Shown here one piece after another: positions 21,838 through 32,991 of a stretch of 64,000 bases of DNA. The stretch is taken from NCBI GenBank assembly GCA_028753945.1, contig JAPNXP010000002.1, positions 6,076,001-6,140,000 on the forward strand, written 5' to 3'. Numbering within the stretch: position 1 is the stretch's first letter; the number at the start of each line of letters is the position of its first letter. The notes under the pieces are model-generated. The model ran no database searches. It was not told the origin of the DNA and was given only the letters and a program-made list of their open reading frames with translations. Position numbers and translations under genes: made by a program. This DNA is from Hexactinellida sp. DTS-2022 (Eukaryota; Porifera; Hexactinellida).

Positions 21838-22004
21838 AACTCAAATGTGATATTATTGGTGACCCATATGATATTGTTAATTATAATACACTAAATTTAT
21901 CTCGTGTGTACGCGTACACACTATAAACTTTAGTGTGTACGTGTACACCCGTTAATTACTCCGTGTGTACGCGAACACCCGAAAATCTTTAACACACTGC
22001 AACA
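21838..22004 (-). repeat. right TIR of Ginger copy A
   Basis: Inverted match of the left TIR, with the same three near-palindromes (about 21902-21919, 21932-21950 and 21962-21978) and the terminal CACACTGCAACA. Substitutions between arms are scattered, indicating moderate age. Confidence 0.85.
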
Positions 22005-22008
22005 TAGA

Positions 22009-22475
22009 GACAAACTTCCAATTTATTTATTGATCCTTATGCCACCTTACACCTCTACAAATGGGTCCTGAATCTCCTGATACCTTGAGGTGACGATGAC
22101 ATCGTCAAAAAATGTGTTTCTAGAATTTTGTGAATTCTATATTTCGAATAGGTTGGTTGGTATTGGGTGATCATCCAACACGCACATAAAAAATGCTGAC
22201 TCATCACTTATTATATTCTACAGAAACTTGAATATCTCTAAAATGAAGTGAGCTAAAACGAAACTTCCACCACTCTAAAGGTCGTTGCCTTCTCAAACAC
22301 CTATCTGAAATAATTTAACACCTTCATAGTGATGATGACATGGCGAAAAAAATCCAAAATTGCAGCCTGTGCCGACTTCATGTTCCTTTGGATACACTAT
22401 CAATAAACCACAACCAAAATACAGTGCCACCAAAGGAACATGCGTCGGCACAGGCTGCAATTTTAGATTTTTATG
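22009..22475 (+). repeat. right part of the host repeat split by Ginger copy A
   Basis: It continues the match to 27369-27830 (CAAACTTCCAATTTAT, CCTTATGCCA, ACCTTGAGGTGA, GACATCGTCAAAAAA) and includes the hairpin at 22351-22470. Confidence 0.8.
22351..22470. repeat. hairpin repeat, copy 1 (about 45-bp arms)
   Basis: AATCCAAAATTGCAGCCTGT ... is repeated in reverse complement as ... ACAGGCTGCAATTTTAGATT, enclosing CATGTTCCTTTGG / CCAAAGGAACATG and a loop of about 30 bases. Closely similar copies: 27704-27822 and 28556-28675; a decayed relative lies at about 51659-51776. Confidence 0.9.
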
Positions 22476-22970
22476 TCTCCATCAATTGTTAAAAATAGGT
22501 CAATTATCTTGAAGCAACTATATTTAAGCAACCTTGAAAGTTTCAGACAGCAAAGTAAATTATTTCCTAATAAATAATTTACTTTGTCTAAAAATATTGT
22601 GTATTGAGATAATGGCGTTTAAAGTTTTATCAATTAATAGTCAACAGATTTTGTGCAAATTAATTGGTGTTTCATCTCGGTATGGAATCCTTAATTAACC
22701 TACGTTCGATTAATCAATTAAATTCATAATTAGCCATAATTTATCGAATTCCTTGCAAGTTGCAGCCATATTTTCCAGGTCCGCTATCTTTTGGGACATC
22801 CTCTTAGGGAAATAATTCAGGGATAACGTCGTGATTAATTTTGTAATGTGTATTATATGTCTACACTATTTAGGATACAGTAAGTATATACTAAATATAT
22901 AAGAATTGAGTGAATGTATGAAAAAAGTCAATCAAGCTGTGATAATGCAATGAGAAAAGGAATATTATAT
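22476..22970. other. intergenic, no feature seen
   Basis: AT-rich, unrecognised. AATAAATAATTTACTTTG near 22571 forms a small palindrome with the preceding AAAGTAAATTATTT. Confidence 0.4.
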
Positions 22971-23045
22971 GGAGCACAGGGATTGGAACCCAAGAACTAC
23001 TTATTGTTGGCCATATATGCTAACCAGACGGACATATATCGGCTT
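22971..23045 (-). repeat. possible tRNA-derived SINE relic
   Basis: On the minus strand an A-box-like TGGTTAGCATAT and a B-box-like GGTTCCAATCC are about 35 bases apart, followed by CCTGTGCTCC. The T-arm keeps only the GGG/CCC pairs and no acceptor stem pairs with the 3' part, so this is not a working tRNA gene. Confidence 0.35.
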
Positions 23046-23308
23046 ATTAATGGAAGTTTATAATATTGAATGTTAAATGCACGATATATTGCATAGAATA
23101 TACAAGAATGTCAATTGTGATAATGAAAAATGCTGAATCATCATTAATGACGTCACTAAATTGGCATTCTGAAGGATTCGGAGAATTAATTTCAAAAAAA
23201 TTTCACTTCTCAAATAATTCTATGATATATAAGATTCATTTCAATAAATAAACTCGCTTTCCAATTTTCACACTAAATCCCCTCTTTTTCCAGTCGAAGC
23301 ATCCTTAA

Positions 23309-24007
23309 GGTTCAGGTATACTCTACAAATTTCGAATATTTAGATAAAATCCAAATCATTGTCTATTTCTCTTTTATTGCATTTTGGGATTGTATTGATA
23401 CCAATGAGTACTCTCAAGAGATTTCTAAGAAAGATTCCTATTATTTTTCCAGTTTGACACACTTAGGTCACCTCAATTTAGGAATAATTGCTGTAAATTT
23501 TTTTTTCAAAAGCCCCTATCTCAAAACTAACATTTTCAGAATTGCGGAAGAAGTCATTTTGTCAATTTTGGTCGTAGAATCAAAAACTCAACGGTTTCGG
23601 AGAGATCTCGTAAAGATACAACTTTTCAGTGCTGCGATTTACCCTAATATGAATAGTTCATCTGTTTTTTGGATTTTGGATTAGGAAAATCTTCATTTGA
23701 AAATCGACATCACATAAAACTATTTGAAATCCAGAAAAATGTAGATATTCACAATTCCTGTACTCAAAAGTTATATTACATCCAGCTAAACACATTTTAT
23801 CAATAATATTCTTGGTATTGTTTATCTTTTCTGATTGATCTATTCCGCAAAAATTGTAAAATTTAAAAAATGTTTTTTCCTCTATTAGTTTATTTGCCAA
23901 TATTATTGTATTTTTGGCATCCTGAGGATGAAGTAAATCCGCTGTAAAAAAATTAATTCATTCGGGTAAATACTTATGGTAGAAGTACTCTAGAGGATAC
24001 CTGAACC
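23309..24007 (+). mobile_element. TTAA-target MITE, family GGTTCAGGTATAC, copy 1 (699 bp)
   Basis: TTAA at 23305-23308 and 24008-24011. Ends GGTTCAGGTATACTCTA and TAGAGGATACCTGAACC. A near-identical copy at 33494-34180 lost its right end to a hAT-like insertion. Short open frames (for example 23454-23684) are conserved between copies, but only as expected for young repeats; no domain is recognised. Confidence 0.92.
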
Positions 24008-24011
24008 TTAA

Positions 24012-26160
24012 ATAAATATTATTTTTAGTAATTTAGTAGAATAATTCTATATATTTTGCACTAAAAAAATTATTGCTCAGTAAAACTTAATAAAATTTGA
24101 AATTCTATTCCGGACAGACATCAGTTTAGGTACTTATCGCTAGTGCACACGACTTTTTTTTTTTTGAGTCGGAGTATATATTTTGAATCAAATTTTTTCA
24201 AATCTTAATCAAGGGTCTGAGAATGGATTATATGTAACCCCTGAGAAATTTTTGTAACTTTCTGATACTTATTCTTGGTGTAATAAGCATTCTAAGGCTG
24301 CGGCCTAAGAATTTCTCCGAATTTCAGGATTAAATGAGGCTATAAAATTCTTCACTGTCATATATTGCGTCCCAAAATCGAGAAATTCGCACTATACAGG
24401 TCAAAATATTTAGGTTTACGTCAAAAAATTTAGGAATATGTCAAAGATTAGGAAATTAGGGGCATAAAAGAAGAAGAATACTATGGCAGTACCCGGTGAT
24501 CTTATATTACTGTGGACATTGGACTGCAGAATAATTCTGTTATTCTTGATATTAATGTATAAGCTTCTAATCTATATGTAGCATTTGGTTTCAACACTTT
24601 TCCACTAATATCTCATGAGTTATGACCAATTTATGACTACGGTTTTGTCTTTTTTGTCATATTTTCACACCTCAAGGCCCTCTAAAAAACAATAATGCAT
24701 TATAAAACTTCCGATTTGCGGATACAAAGATGGAAATAGTATTTTCGGACAAAATGAGACGTTTTAGGACACGATCCAATCATTATTCAATAGGTTATGG
24801 ACTTTTGAACATCAGAAGGGGGCAAAAAATGACACATTTCGCACCTGTTGATATTCTAGAAACCCTTTGAGATAAAATGATTATAGCCATCAGAAAATAC
24901 CGTAAATACCTGACTTTCTATACGTTTATAATACATTTAGGACCCTAGGTGTCAAAAATTTTCAAATGACCATATATGGTAATTTGATGTGACCAATTTT
25001 GATGACGAAGCAAATTTTCTAATTCTTGATCTGTAAACACCAGACACTAGCTCTTAAATTCTTATCACATCATGATACAATTTCTAACTCATTGGATAAC
25101 CTTTTGGGTATATACTGTATGTTGATTCGAATGATGTGTTCTGATTTCAAATGCCCATATATGGTGGTGGCAGAGTGGCAATATCTAATATGTGACAAAA
25201 AATCCAACTTCTGAACCAAATGAGATAGAGCTTTGCTCTAAATTACTAAAATGATCTAATTCATTTTCAAATGACATAATCTATTTTATCCTGCTTTGGA
25301 AATCCTTTTTGTCGTACTTTCACATTCTGGACTCAGCCACTTCGACACAAATTAAAAACAGGAAAATGTGAAAAGTGGGACCAGGGATAAATTTTTTCAT
25401 TCAAAAACTAGCTAATTAATTTGTTAGAAAATTTAATAGAGTGTTCAGAACATGTGAATCTATAAATTATAATCCTAGAATTTTGATTACTTGGTTCTTG
25501 ACTCTTTTTGTGAGAAGTTTAGTTCCAAAAAGTGTCAAAAACCCATAAAAAGTGGCCTTTTCAAGACATATACCCCCAAATAAATGTTATGGGAAATTTT
25601 AGAGAAAAAAATAAACATGACCGACATTGACCATGTTGTATTAGATATTTTAGCTCAGTAGTATGTTCAAAAAAGATTAGATTAGTGTAGTTTGAGCACT
25701 TTAAAAAATTGGTTTTGCTGTATTAATTTGAATTGAAACTATATTTAGAATTTTTAAAAATTCCATACCATAGAAACAAGATAAATGCATTCTGATATTC
25801 CTCACATACTCTCAATACACTGTCCATGATGTGCTCTTAGTAACAAATTTCAGCCTATTATAGATTTTGCTCTATAATACAAGCTTCCCATGCTTGAAGT
25901 ATGCACTAGCGTTATTCGCCTTTTTACAATGTATGTCCGTTTCAAAAATAATTATTTTGTTTTCTAAAAAATTCAGAATGATCAAAAACAACAATAATTG
26001 TGGCAGAATTTTTAAAATTAAGTTTTAATTTAATTATTTTTTTAATTTTCCGAAAAGTGACCTCAAAGGTGAAATTTTTTGTAATTTTTTGGGATTCGTT
26101 AACTTGACATTTTTTCGGGCTTTATCTATTATATATTGGCTATTAAAATATTTCTTCCTT
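24012..26160. other. long unassigned AT-rich stretch
   Basis: No open frame of note and no terminal repeats resolved. Phrases such as GACCATATATGG near 24964 and GCCCATATATGG near 25153 recall the interior of the TTAA GGCC family, so a decayed relative may lie at about 24150-25230. Confidence 0.35.
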
Positions 26161-26161
26161 T

Positions 26162-26400
26162 TTACTGTGCCGACTATACTATAGTATAGTGGCCCAGTAT
26201 TGCAATACTGCCTATATTTTTTTATTTATTTTTACTGTGCCTACTATACTATAGTATAGAGGCCCAGTATTGGAATCACTGCCTTTATTACTGTGCCGAC
26301 TATTCTATGGTATAGAGGCCCAGTATTGGAATCACTGCCTTTATTACTGTGCCGACTATACTATAGTATAGTGGTCCAGTTCTAATCTTACTGCCTTTAA
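26162..26400 (+). repeat. four tandem copies of a transposon terminus (about 58-70 bp units)
   Basis: ACTGTGCCGACTATACTATA followed by GTATAGTGGCCCAGT and a short AT spacer occurs at about 26165, 26237, 26291 and 26347 with a few changes. The same 50-base sequence forms the inverted ends of the OTU-bearing element at 49844-51517. Each unit contains the palindrome CTATACTATAGTATAG. Confidence 0.9.
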
Positions 26401-27703
26401 TATTTTTTTTTTCTCCGTAGACGGTGCCCTGGCCAGAGCTTTATAGTTGATGGGCTGAAACTTAGCATGTAGGTGCGATGGGAGCGTCTAATTTGCACCT
26501 GGGGTTACGATTTTTGATTAACACGTTTTGGACACATCTTTGACACCTTTCAAAATTAGTCTGGTCCATAACTCAAAATATTTACTAACTCCCAAATTTT
26601 ATTTCATACTTTTATTCATCTTAAAATTCTGCGTCTGATGGGCGAAGAAAATTTGTAAAAATGGGTTTAATTTCTGCCATAAATGGGGTTGAAATTTCTT
26701 TGTTTACTCACACTTCAATTTCAGTAAAACTGTGAAATCTAATTCCATTGTTACAACTTGTAATAATTATATTGATTTAACTTGTTAAATCCTACTCTAC
26801 TGATTCAACTTGAGATAAATATATTGATTCAACTTATAAATTCCAGCTGGCTTCTATTTATTTGTAGTATTACTATACAATGGATTAAATAAAATATAAT
26901 GATATAAGGAATTTGTTGACTAAACTCAAATCACCGTGGATAACATTGCTAAAATAAATAACTAATAATTTAATTTATTATCAATAAGTAATGAATGAAT
27001 GGCATTAAACTAAAGATGGTTTATGATAGAACCGTTAAGATTTTACATACCACAACAACGACAGATTAAGTGATTTTATTTATTTCGGCGAGAATATTCT
27101 TGCACAATTATTGTACTGACATATTTAATTCTAATTAATTCGCTCTGTGTTTACCGTATAGAGATGGTTCAAAATAGATTATTGGGGTTATCGAGTTCGT
27201 GGAATTCAAATATTATAGTGAAATTCAATTTTAATTAATAATGATGCAAATAATTGAACTTAATTTATTTTGCTGTATATAATAATGGTGTTAAATAATT
27301 AATAAATTAATTAAATATTTATACTAATTAGCTAAATTTCATTAATCTCAGAGATGATACAAGATAGAAATAAACTTTCAATTTATCAATTGGTCCTTAT
27401 GCCAGGTACCACCTATACAAGTGGGTCTTGACACCTTGAGGTGATTATGACATCGTCAAAAAAATGTATTTTTACAATTTTGTGAATTAAATAATTCGCA
27501 TGGGTTGGTAGGAGTTGGGTGAATACCCAAACCGCACCTAAAAAATGCTGACTCAGCACATATTATATTCTACTGAAACTTGAATATCTCTCAAATGAAG
27601 TGAGCTAAAACGAAACTTCCAACTCACTAAGGGTCGTTGCCTTTTGAATCACTTTTCTGAAATAGTTTAACACCTTCATAGTGATGATGACATGGCGAAA
27701 AAA

Positions 27704-27822
27704 AATCCAAAATTGCAGCCTGTGCCGACAGCATGTACCATTGGAGGCACTATCAATAAACCACCACCAAAATATAGTGCCACCAAAGGAACATGCGTCG
27801 GCACAGCTGCAATTTTGGATTT
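27704..27822. repeat. hairpin repeat, copy 2
   Basis: Same arms and loop as 22351-22470, with CAGCATGTACCATTGGAGGC in the left arm and one base missing in the right arm (CACAGCTGC). Confidence 0.9.
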
Positions 27823-28555
27823 TTTATTATTATTATTTTTATATTTCTCCGTAGACGGCACCCTGCCCTCACCTTTATACATTAAGGGCTAAAACTTGAC
27901 ATGTAGGTGCGGAGTGACCGTCTAATTTGCACCTGGGGTAACGATTTCCGTTCAAAATTTCTTAACACCTATTTAATCTAATTAAACCTCATAACATTAA
28001 ATAATAAATAGTGAGCTTGATAAAATTTGCATATGTGGATAGAGAATTAAATTCTACACCTTTTCACTATGCACGAATTTTCAAATTGTGCTTAGTTTGT
28101 GCCACAATTGAGTTGAAAACTTCTTTTGTTTACTCACACTTCAATTTCAGAAAACTGTTAAATCTAATTCTATTGTTTCAACTTGTAGCAATTATATTGA
28201 TTTCACTTATTAAATATTAACTCTATTGTTTCAACTTGCGATAAATATATTGATTCAAATTATAAATTTCAGCTGGCTTCTATTTAATTGTAGTATTACT
28301 AGACAATGGATTAAATAAAATAATATAATATAAGGAATTTGTTGACTCAACTAAACCAACCGTGGATAACATTGCTAAAATAAATTACTACTAATATATT
28401 TTATTATCAATACAAAATGAATGAATGGAAATAAACTCTAGAATCTAGATGGTTTATGATAGAAAAAACTTCAAATTCAACAATCGTTCCTTGTGACTCC
28501 GACCACTTAACAAATGGTTCTTCACACCTTGGGCGTTGATGACTTGGCGAAAAAA

Positions 28556-28675
28556 AATCCAAAATTGCAGCCTGCGCCGACAGCATGTTCATTTGGAGGC
28601 ACTATCAATAAACCACCAACAAAATATAGTGCCACCAAAGGAACATGCGTCGGCACAGGCTCCAATTTTGGATTT
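28556..28675. repeat. hairpin repeat, copy 3
   Basis: Same structure. The left arm reads CTGCGCCGACAGCATGTTCA and the right arm GAACATGCGTCGGCACAGGC, with about 25 bases of loop. Confidence 0.9.
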
Positions 28676-29065
28676 TTTATTTTCTCCGTAGCTGGTGCCC
28701 GGGCCACACCAGTATACATTGAGGGCTGAAACTTGGCATGTAGTTGGGGAGGGACCATCAAATTTGCACCAGGGGTTACGATTTTTTATTAACAAATTTT
28801 GGACACATCTTTAACACCTTTCAAAATTTGTCTGGTCCATAACTCAAAATATGTTTTAATAAACCCCAAATTCTATTTCATATTTGGATTCATTTCAAAA
28901 TTCTGCGTCAGAAGTGACAAGAAAATTTGTCAAAATAGGTTTAATTTCTGCCATAAATGGGGGTTGAAATTCCTTTGTTTAGTCAACACTTCAATTTCAA
29001 TAAAACTGTGAAATCTAATTCCATTGTTTCAACTTGTAATAATTATATTGATTTAACTTGTTAAA

Positions 29066-29526
29066 ACCGTACGGAGTTGGTAGTCGGTTTACATTCTTGA
29101 ATTATGACTCCGAATATATTTTTGCAAACATTTCATCAAAAATCGCATAAAATCATGACCTATTTGACCATTTTTTGATTTCAAAAGGTCGCAATTTTTT
29201 TATTTAGGTCAAATCAAAATTCTAAATCCGCCACCAACCGCCCATAACGATGATCTATGTGATATATCGCACAGGATTTGTCTTTAGCTAATAATGATCT
29301 TGCAAACCACACACTTATCAAGTTGAGTCTGAAGAAATCCCCCTATGGGACCTTTGTATTACGATAAATCTGCACGCCCCATAAAATCGAACTTATAAAG
29401 ATAATTGGATTTCGTTTTCAGTTTCGAGATAGCTATAATGTCTTCTATCATATATGTGAAAATCAAATACCTGACTTCAAAATGAAATTTATGTGTTTTT
29501 TTGCCGGAATCTGCCGTGATTTAACC
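29066..29526 (+). mobile_element. 3' part of a TTAA MITE, family GGTTAAATTAC (copy 2)
   Basis: It begins inside the family at CGTACGGAGTTGGTAGTCGG and runs to ATTTAACC followed by TTAA (29527-29530). The 5' third is missing. Confidence 0.85.
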
Positions 29527-29656
29527 TTAAAAAGTATTCAAAGGCACGTAGGTTAAGTAGGAGGTGCGGTTACGCCATATAAACGAAATTACTTGTTTAT
29601 CATCCCCGCCCGTCCCAAATTTTACCCCCCGTCCGGATATATTTTATTAATATCTC

Positions 29657-30545
29657 GGCTCGACCCACACCTTCAGGACAGAGGCCCAGAACGTTGATTA
29701 AATGTATAATATTGCATATTCCGCATGCTCTATAGATGGGGTTTATTCACAGAAATTTTCATCCCGAAATTCCAATACTTTAGGAATTATACCACCTTGC
29801 GCCACTTTGCGCCACTTACGTAATACAAAATTTGGTGGGGATTTCGTCACAATTTATAGCGGTATTATCTAATTTTTATTGCTTAATACTACATAACTTA
29901 AGATTAAACCATTGCATAATACTTAGTTAACATTGTTATATAACCACTATATAAGATTCCTACTGAATGAAGTGTATATATATAGGAAAATAGTATTACA
30001 ATATATATAAACAGATATTCTTCAACAAAGTACCAACCCAGCCCAACATGCGCCGGTCTAGAAAAAAAACCAGAAAAGTTTAAGTGTTGATTATTCCTTG
30101 TTTATTCAATACACATGCATAGCTTTTCTGTATAGTAAAATTAGACGATTATAATACATTTTCAAATTGGTGTAATTCTTTTGAATCAGAAAAATGCAAT
30201 AATCATCATTCAAATAGCTTGTTTTGACTTTGACGCTTTGAAAAATATTAGTAAGCTTATGAAACGATCTAATTTTACTATACAGAATAGCTATGTATAT
30301 GTATTGAATAAACAAGGGATAATCAACACTTAAACTTAAGTGAATTTTTTTTTAGTACGGCGCACATATTTTAGGTCTGGTATAGGAATTTAATATTACG
30401 TAATATGGAACTATACACAATCATTCGAGCGAATATTATTCGAATTCAATTTTGATTGCGGATTTATTATCAGTATAGATAAGGTTAAATCTGATATATG
30501 TTTGGATTTGATAGGGACATATTTAGTGAAGGTGTGGGTCGAGCC
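29657..30545. mobile_element. TIR element with a 10-bp target duplication (889 bp)
   Basis: Ends GGCTCGACCCACACCTTCA and TGAAGGTGTGGGTCGAGCC are a perfect 19-bp inverted repeat. TTAATATCTC occurs on both sides (29647-29656 and 30546-30555). Duplications of 8-11 bp point to the Mutator group or a relative. No transposase inside. It contains the foldback at about 30050-30370. Confidence 0.88.
30050..30370. repeat. foldback with arms of about 73 bp
   Basis: 30078-30150 (GTTTAAGTGTTGATTATTCC ... TATAGTAAAATTAGA) is repeated in reverse complement at 30265-30337, and ATGCGCCG / CGGCGCACAT extends the pairing outward with gaps. The loop is about 115 bases. Confidence 0.9.
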
Positions 30546-30555
30546 TTAATATCTC

Positions 30556-31305
30556 ATGAACATAATCGTACAAATTATTAGCTAATAAACTTGTGTAAAG
30601 TACTCCTAATGTATCAATTTTTAATAAGTCTTGTATTTTAGAGCATTATTTATAATTTAACATTGTTATGTGATTTTATAATTTAATTAAATAATAATAT
30701 TTATTGTTTGGCATAGGTTAATGTTATTTGCATATCAATGGAAATAAAAAATATGAATAAAATCCCGTCCGACGTTCGTATTTTCTGAAAAAATCCGGTT
30801 AATAAACAATTTATTTATTTTACCTGGCCTAACCGGTTAAGGCAAGAATTAGGATAGTAAGCATAGCCTCAGAACGGTAAATATACCCCTCCGTTGTCTT
30901 CAGATACAATTAATGAAAATTAGTTTAAACTGCTTACCTCTAGGGAGTACGTGAATAATCCTGCCGAGGCTCCTGTCTTCCAGAAGGAGAGCGAATTCCC
31001 TCCGCACTCCCTCCTCGTATCTATACCTTCCCTCCTCCTGTCACACGAGTCCCTCCTCAACTCCAATATAGACTGTTCGATGAGGGGAATTCGATCATCG
31101 ATAGGAGCTGCTACTCAAAAGCAGTCGCGTATAAAATTCACTATAAAGAAAAGATAAATAATATATTTCAAAATAGTTATTGAATAAGAAACTTACTTTG
31201 TAGTATTTCAAAGTATGAATTATTTATAAAACAATCAATTTTGCACATATTTATACGCTACGATTGAATTAATTGTAGTATAGATTGAACTATGTACTAC
31301 AGTAG
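30556..31305. other. intergenic with one short open frame
   Basis: A 68-codon + frame at 30951-31157 (Pro/Ser/Leu-rich start, basic end) lies in locally GC-richer sequence and might be an old exon; no domain is recognised. The rest is unassigned. Confidence 0.25.
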
Positions 31306-31440
31306 ATGTCGGATATAAGCACAACGGTTATAAGAACATATCGGATATAAGCAGACTATGTTGGAAAACGGTTGCCATATACCCCGTATATTTTATATCG
31401 GTTATAAGAACATGCCGGTTATAAGCACCTTAAGGGACAG
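31306..31440. repeat. partial TATAAGCA-type MITE
   Basis: ACAGTAGATGTCGGATATAA followed by repeated GGTTATAAGAACAT and GGATATAAGC phrases resembles a Tc1/pogo-type MITE, but no matching right end with TA was found. Confidence 0.45.
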
Positions 31441-31794
31441 TTTTTGAAGGTGTTAGAACTCATCTAACTTCCTCAAATCAAGTCCAAATCCAATTTATAT
31501 GCCGATATTCGTCATCAACACTAAATTTGGCGTCATTTAAGTGATCACCAGGGACAATTTTTCCCTGACGACGCAGGAATGTTGTAGGTGTCTGACCCTA
31601 TCGAGTGACACCTTGTTCGACTCCACACAGCTTCCTGAAGCTAGTTAGACCCTCTCAAAAGTAATTTGGTGCAATTGTAATGTTCTGACATATTTGTTCC
31701 GGCTGCAAAATGGTTCCGGCCGGTACCAATTTGTCATAAATTGTTCATTTAAGGTTACTGTACTGACAAAGGTAAACGGGTGAACTTAATAAAA
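31441..31794. other. intergenic, no feature seen
   Basis: Nothing recognised apart from a small CCGGCCGG-like GC spot at 31715. Confidence 0.4.
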
Positions 31795-31985
31795 GTAACG
31801 GAGTATCTGTAACGGGAAAAATAAAGTAATGGTAACTGAAGAAATAAAGTAACGGTAACGGAGTAAAGTAAAGGTTGAAAAAAAAGTAACGGTAACGGAA
31901 CAAATAAAGGAACGGTAACGGAGTAACGGTAACGGGAGATATAAAGTAACGGTAACGAGTAAACGGAAGATTTAGTAACGGAGCA
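31795..31985. repeat. GTAACGG minisatellite
   Basis: Repeated AAAGTAACGGTAACGGAGTA units of variable length. The same motif occurs at 58825-59010 and 60419-60510. It always lies next to a G/C-tract hAT end. Confidence 0.9.
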
Positions 31986-32074
31986 TATCACTGTGTACAA
32001 CATTGTTATTCTAGGGGGGGTCCAGCCTCAAAAGATGGGGGGCCATGCCCCCCCCCCCCCTTGGCGCCGCCACT
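31986..32074. mobile_element. right end of a hAT-type element (GGCGCC family)
   Basis: GTGTACAACATTGTTATTCT, a G-run, a run of about 14 C residues and the end TTGGCGCCGCCACTG. Related ends: 34342, 43108-43539, 43597, 45854-46011, 59000-59097 and 60515-60609. Confidence 0.65.
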
Positions 32075-32228
32075 GTTTGTTTTTAACGGCGTTATATCGA
32101 TTTAAGGAGAAAGTGTGTGTAGTCACTTTTTGTCGAAATCCTCTAGTAATTTTTTTCATAAATTCTACCATATTTATAAATTATTGTGCTCTTGTTGGAT
32201 TTCAAATTAATAGTTTCTAAATATTAAA

Positions 32229-32991
32229 AATTCAGAACTGCAGGGTATGCTATTTTCCTGAAAATCTCTCCGGCAGTCTACGGTTAACTCAAGAATTAGC
32301 GTTCATCTACAATTCGCAGGTTAATGCTAGCACTAGATGCACTCCACAGGAGATAATGTTTGGAGAAAAATTGAGGGGAGAAATTGACACAATCATCCCT
32401 CAAACAGATTACACTACCTTTGATGATCCTGCTTCATATAGTGAAGCTGTTAGTCCTAAGAACCTTGAACTTCATGAGAGAGTAGCAGATAATATCGAAC
32501 TTGCACATGAGAAAATGAAAACCGCATACGATCAGAAAACAAGATCTAGTAATATCTCACCAGGGGACTGGGTTCTGGTAAGAGACGAAACAAGAAGTAG
32601 CACGCTTTCCCCACTATACTTGGGGCCTTGGTTAGTTGTGGAAAGATTAGGAGTTAACCTTAATCTGGTAGACCCTAGTTCAGAGAGGAAGAAGATAGCG
32701 CATCTAAACCGGTATAAATTATCACCGCGGAACAGAGAATTGATAGGGGAATTTAGTTTAACGACTAGCTATAACGGGGGATCCGAGTACAGAGAAATTG
32801 ATACAGAAAATATGGGAACAGAAGATTCACTATTGAGTACGGACGCAGCAAGTGGTTCAATGTATAGACCATTTTTTGAATGTTTTACTCGTATATTTAT
32901 AGAGTTATGGGACATAACGGAATTATCTAACATTTTTTCGTCATCCATGGTTCAAAAAACAAACTTTAGTGGTTTTAATATATTGATGTAG
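32229..32991 (+). pseudogene. C-terminal part of an LTR-type (Gypsy-like) integrase, block copy 1
   Basis: The open frame can be read from about 32229 and contains an ATG at 32356. Its start reads like the end of an integrase core (FIYNSQVNASTRCTPQEIMF), followed by a helical region, a GPY/F-like module (GDWVLVRDE ... LSPLYLGPWLVVERL ... IAHLNRYKLSPRN) and an acidic tail to a stop at 32989. The catalytic residues, reverse transcriptase and gag are missing. The protein is identical to that at 60891-61526. The upstream sequence is a hAT end, so this is a captured or truncated piece, not a complete element. Confidence 0.75.

Larger units (their letters stand above)
16915..22004 (+). mobile_element. 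Ginger-like DNA transposon, copy A (5090 bp)
   Basis: Bounded by TAGA on both sides (16911-16914 and 22005-22008), a 4-bp duplication as expected for Ginger elements. Ends are TGTTGCAGTGTGTTAGAGAT and its near-perfect complement (ATCTTTAACACACTGCAACA). The TIRs run about 163-167 bases (16915-17077 and about 21838-22004). Inside are an integrase-type transposase broken by frameshifts (17278-19164) and, on the 3' side, a series of later insertions: MITE 19747-19862, TTAA element 19965-20832, hAT MITE 20860-21030, a dispersed GC-rich repeat 21355-21440 and a CA microsatellite. The unoccupied target survives at 27365-27368 in a paralogous repeat. Confidence 0.93.
26401..29065 (+). repeat. segmental repeat block: three diverged copies of one transposon-derived unit
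   Basis: The landmark CTCCGTAGACGGTGCC recurs at about 26416, 27846 and 28683 (and at 49908 in the OTU-bearing element). GGATTAAATAAAATA, TAAGGAATTTGTTGACT and ATGGTTTATGATAGAA recur at about 26882-27035 and 28309-28464. Units also share TTGTTTCAACTTG/TATATTGATT phrases. No coding potential beyond chance. The copy from 27220 holds the empty target site of Ginger copy A. Confidence 0.75.

Noticed and set aside
23454..23900. Short frames conserved between 23309-24007 and 33494-34180
   Set aside because: The whole repeat is nearly identical, so frame conservation carries no information, and no domain is visible.
28522..28795. Overlapping minus-strand frames with cysteine- and glycine-rich peptides
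   Set aside because: They read through the hairpin repeat and its flank; there is no start context or domain, and related frames occur in each hairpin copy.
31755..32003. Minus-strand frame with Tyr-Arg-Tyr-Ser-Val-Thr repeats
   Set aside because: Translation of the GTAACGG minisatellite.
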